A stretch of 64,000 nt of DNA from JBFMFH01 sp964481395 (GTDB lineage Bacteria; Acidobacteriota; Vicinamibacteria; Vicinamibacterales; JAKQTR01): the NCBI GenBank assembly GCA_964481395.1, contig CAYZYG010000012.1:6704-70703 (forward strand). Direction: 5' to 3'. Below, one piece after another: positions 62,557 through 64,000 of the stretch. Position 1 is the first letter of the stretch; every line of letters starts with the position of its first letter. The notes beneath the pieces were generated by a model. That model worked only from the letters and a program-made list of their open reading frames with translations. It did no database searches and was not told where the DNA came from. Made by a program: the position numbers and the translations under genes.

Positions 62557-64000
62557 GCACACTGCGTCTCTCTCATCATACCGTCGCCCGCTCGTCATCC
62601 TGACGTTCGTCGTCGCCCTGCTGGCCCTGCCGCTTCCGGCCTTGGCCTCACCCGCAGGGCAGGCCTCTCCCGAAGCGCTCGCGTTCGAGCGGATGGCCGA
62701 GGAGATCAAACGGACGCTGCCGCTCTGGAGCGGACTGCCCTTTGCCGGCATGCTTCTGTCGATCGCCCTGTTCCCGCTGCTTGCGCCGCACTTCTGGCAC
62801 AAGCACTTCCCGAAAGTCTCGATCGCGTGGGCCTTCCTGTTTTTCGCTCCCTTCTACGTGGAGTACGGCACCTTCGCCACGCACAAGGTCCTCGAGGTCC
62901 TGCTCGTGGACTACGTGCCCTTCGTGATTCTCCTGTGGGGCCTGTACACGGTGTCTGGGGGCATCTACCTTCGAGCCACGCTCGTGGCGACGCCATGGCT
63001 GAACCTGGCGTTCCTCGGCGCTGGCACCGTGCTGGCCTCACTGATGGGCACGACCGGGGCCGCGATGCTCCTGGTGCGTCCACTGCTTCGCGCCAACCAC
63101 TGGCGACGGTCGAAGGCGCATGTCTTCATCTTCTTCATTTTCCTGGTCGCGAATGTCGGGGGGCTGCTGACACCGCTGGGAGACCCGCCGCTCTTCCTGG
63201 GATTCCTCCACGGCGTGCCGTTCTTCTGGACGCTCCGCCTCCTGCCAGAGTACCTGCTCGTCGCCGCCGTGCTCATGACGGCGTTCTTCGTGCTCGACCG
63301 GTACCTCATGCAGCGGGAACTCGATCTCCGGCCGTCGCACGAGCCACCGCACAAACGCGAGTCGTTCCGGATCGAAGGCGCTCAGAACTTCCTCCTCCTC
63401 TTCGGTATCCTTGGAGCAGTCCTGCTGTCGGGCACGTGGAAGCCGGGCAGCTTCGAGTGGTTCGGCATCCACTTCGGCTTCGAGGGCCTCGTCCGCGATC
63501 TGCTGATCGTCATCGTGGGGCTGCTCTCCCTGGTGCTGACGCAGCCAAAGGTTCGCAGTGACAACGGGTTCACGTGGGCCGCGATTGCCGAGGTCGCGTA
63601 CCTCTTCTTCGGTATCTTCGTCACCATCGTCCCGGTCCTCATGATCCTGTCCGCGGGCACGCACGGCAGCCTCGGCGGGCTGATTGCCATGGTCAAGGAA
63701 CCCTGGCAGTACTTCTGGATGACAGGCGCGCTGTCGAGCTTCCTGGACAACGCGCCGACGTACCTCACGTTCTTCTCCCTGGCGCTCGGGCAGCTCTCCA
63801 TCCCGCCCGACCAGGTCACGGCCGTCCTGACGGGGGTCGTGTCGGGACCCGCGGCCGAGCAGTTCCGTGTGTTCCTGAAGGCCGTGTCGGTTGGCGCGGT
63901 CCTCATGGGCGCCAACACCTACATCGGCAACGCGCCCAACTTCATGGTTCTGTCGATCGCCAAGGAGAACGGCGTCAAGATGCCGAGCTTCTTCGGCTAC
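62555..64000 (+). CDS. Ion transporter of the citrate/NhaD-like (IT) superfamily, 5' part
   Basis: 482 codons with no stop at the window end, so incomplete. A signal-like first segment (residues about 12-33) is followed by about ten helices. GGLLTPLGDPPLFLGFLHG is the conserved IT-superfamily stretch with the second half FLDNAPTYLTFFSLALG and the terminal ANTYIGNAPNFMVLSIA. Members move Na+/H+ or carboxylates. The ATG (62555-62557) overlaps the divergent tsaC start in one CATG. Confidence 0.85.
   Translation, partial: MHTASLSSYRRPLVILTFVVALLALPLPALASPAGQASPEALAFERMAEEIKRTLPLWSGLPFAGMLLSIALFPLLAPHFWHKHFPKVSIAWAFLFFAPFYVEYGTFATHKVLEVLLVDYVPFVILLWGLYTVSGGIYLRATLVATPWLNLAFLGAGTVLASLMGTTGAAMLLVRPLLRANHWRRSKAHVFIFFIFLVANVGGLLTPLGDPPLFLGFLHGVPFFWTLRLLPEYLLVAAVLMTAFFVLDRYLMQRELDLRPSHEPPHKRESFRIEGAQNFLLLFGILGAVLLSGTWKPGSFEWFGIHFGFEGLVRDLLIVIVGLLSLVLTQPKVRSDNGFTWAAIAEVAYLFFGIFVTIVPVLMILSAGTHGSLGGLIAMVKEPWQYFWMTGALSSFLDNAPTYLTFFSLALGQLSIPPDQVTAVLTGVVSGPAAEQFRVFLKAVSVGAVLMGANTYIGNAPNFMVLSIAKENGVKMPSFFGY

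Overview
The window is about 64 kb of very GC-rich bacterial chromosome with tightly packed genes. Many neighbours overlap by 1-14 bases in ATGA, GTGA or TGATG arrangements. Lipoproteins, an outer-membrane barrel protein, an MsbA-like exporter and a Ccm cytochrome c maturation operon point to a two-membrane bacterium. Gene content and style (CcmE with Cys, TPR-SLH lipoprotein, fibronectin-like lipoprotein, scattered housekeeping genes) fit Acidobacteriota, perhaps Vicinamibacteria. That placement is inference; no rRNA is present to confirm it.

Region 1 (1-13.7 kb) is a surface-glycan or lipid cluster. A promoter at 2215-2243 precedes a radical SAM enzyme, an integral-membrane flippase-like protein, a CofD-like/glycosyltransferase-like fusion, a nucleotidyltransferase, a GT2 and a methyltransferase. 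These six run almost without gaps. A converging three-gene set (DedA, GT2, large membrane protein) meets them. A lipoprotein and a second flippase-like protein, cut by the window edge, lie upstream. This is the best candidate here for an undescribed pathway.

Region 2 (13.8-17.8 kb) holds an inositol-phosphatase family gene, an RsbW-like kinase, aroA-aroK and a phosphoesterase. Region 3 (17.8-24.8 kb) is a ccmEF-(two unusual proteins)-ABCD operon whose CcmE has a Cys-type haem motif and which lacks CcmG/CcmH. Region 4 (24.8-47.4 kb) is housekeeping: maf, dciA-like, hbd, recA, tRNA-Phe, plsC, an RRM protein, PLP enzymes, a parvulin lipoprotein, ferredoxin, tRNA-Pro, der, HU/IHF, an M50 protease, priA, a family-4 uracil-DNA glycosylase, coaBC, gmk, yicC and an msbA-like gene.

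Region 5 (47.4-58.6 kb) is an exopolysaccharide locus. On the minus strand it has ugd, galE and a GT2. On the plus strand it has five glycosyltransferases, a polyprenyl-phosphate sugar transferase and a UDP-glucuronate decarboxylase. Together they could supply UDP-Gal, UDP-GlcA and UDP-Xyl and start a lipid-linked glycan. No Wzx or Wzy is visible. A 10-N assembly gap lies in ugd. Region 6 (58.6-64 kb) has pgsA, a TPR-SLH lipoprotein, hflX, tsaC and a truncated ion transporter that starts on the same CATG as tsaC.
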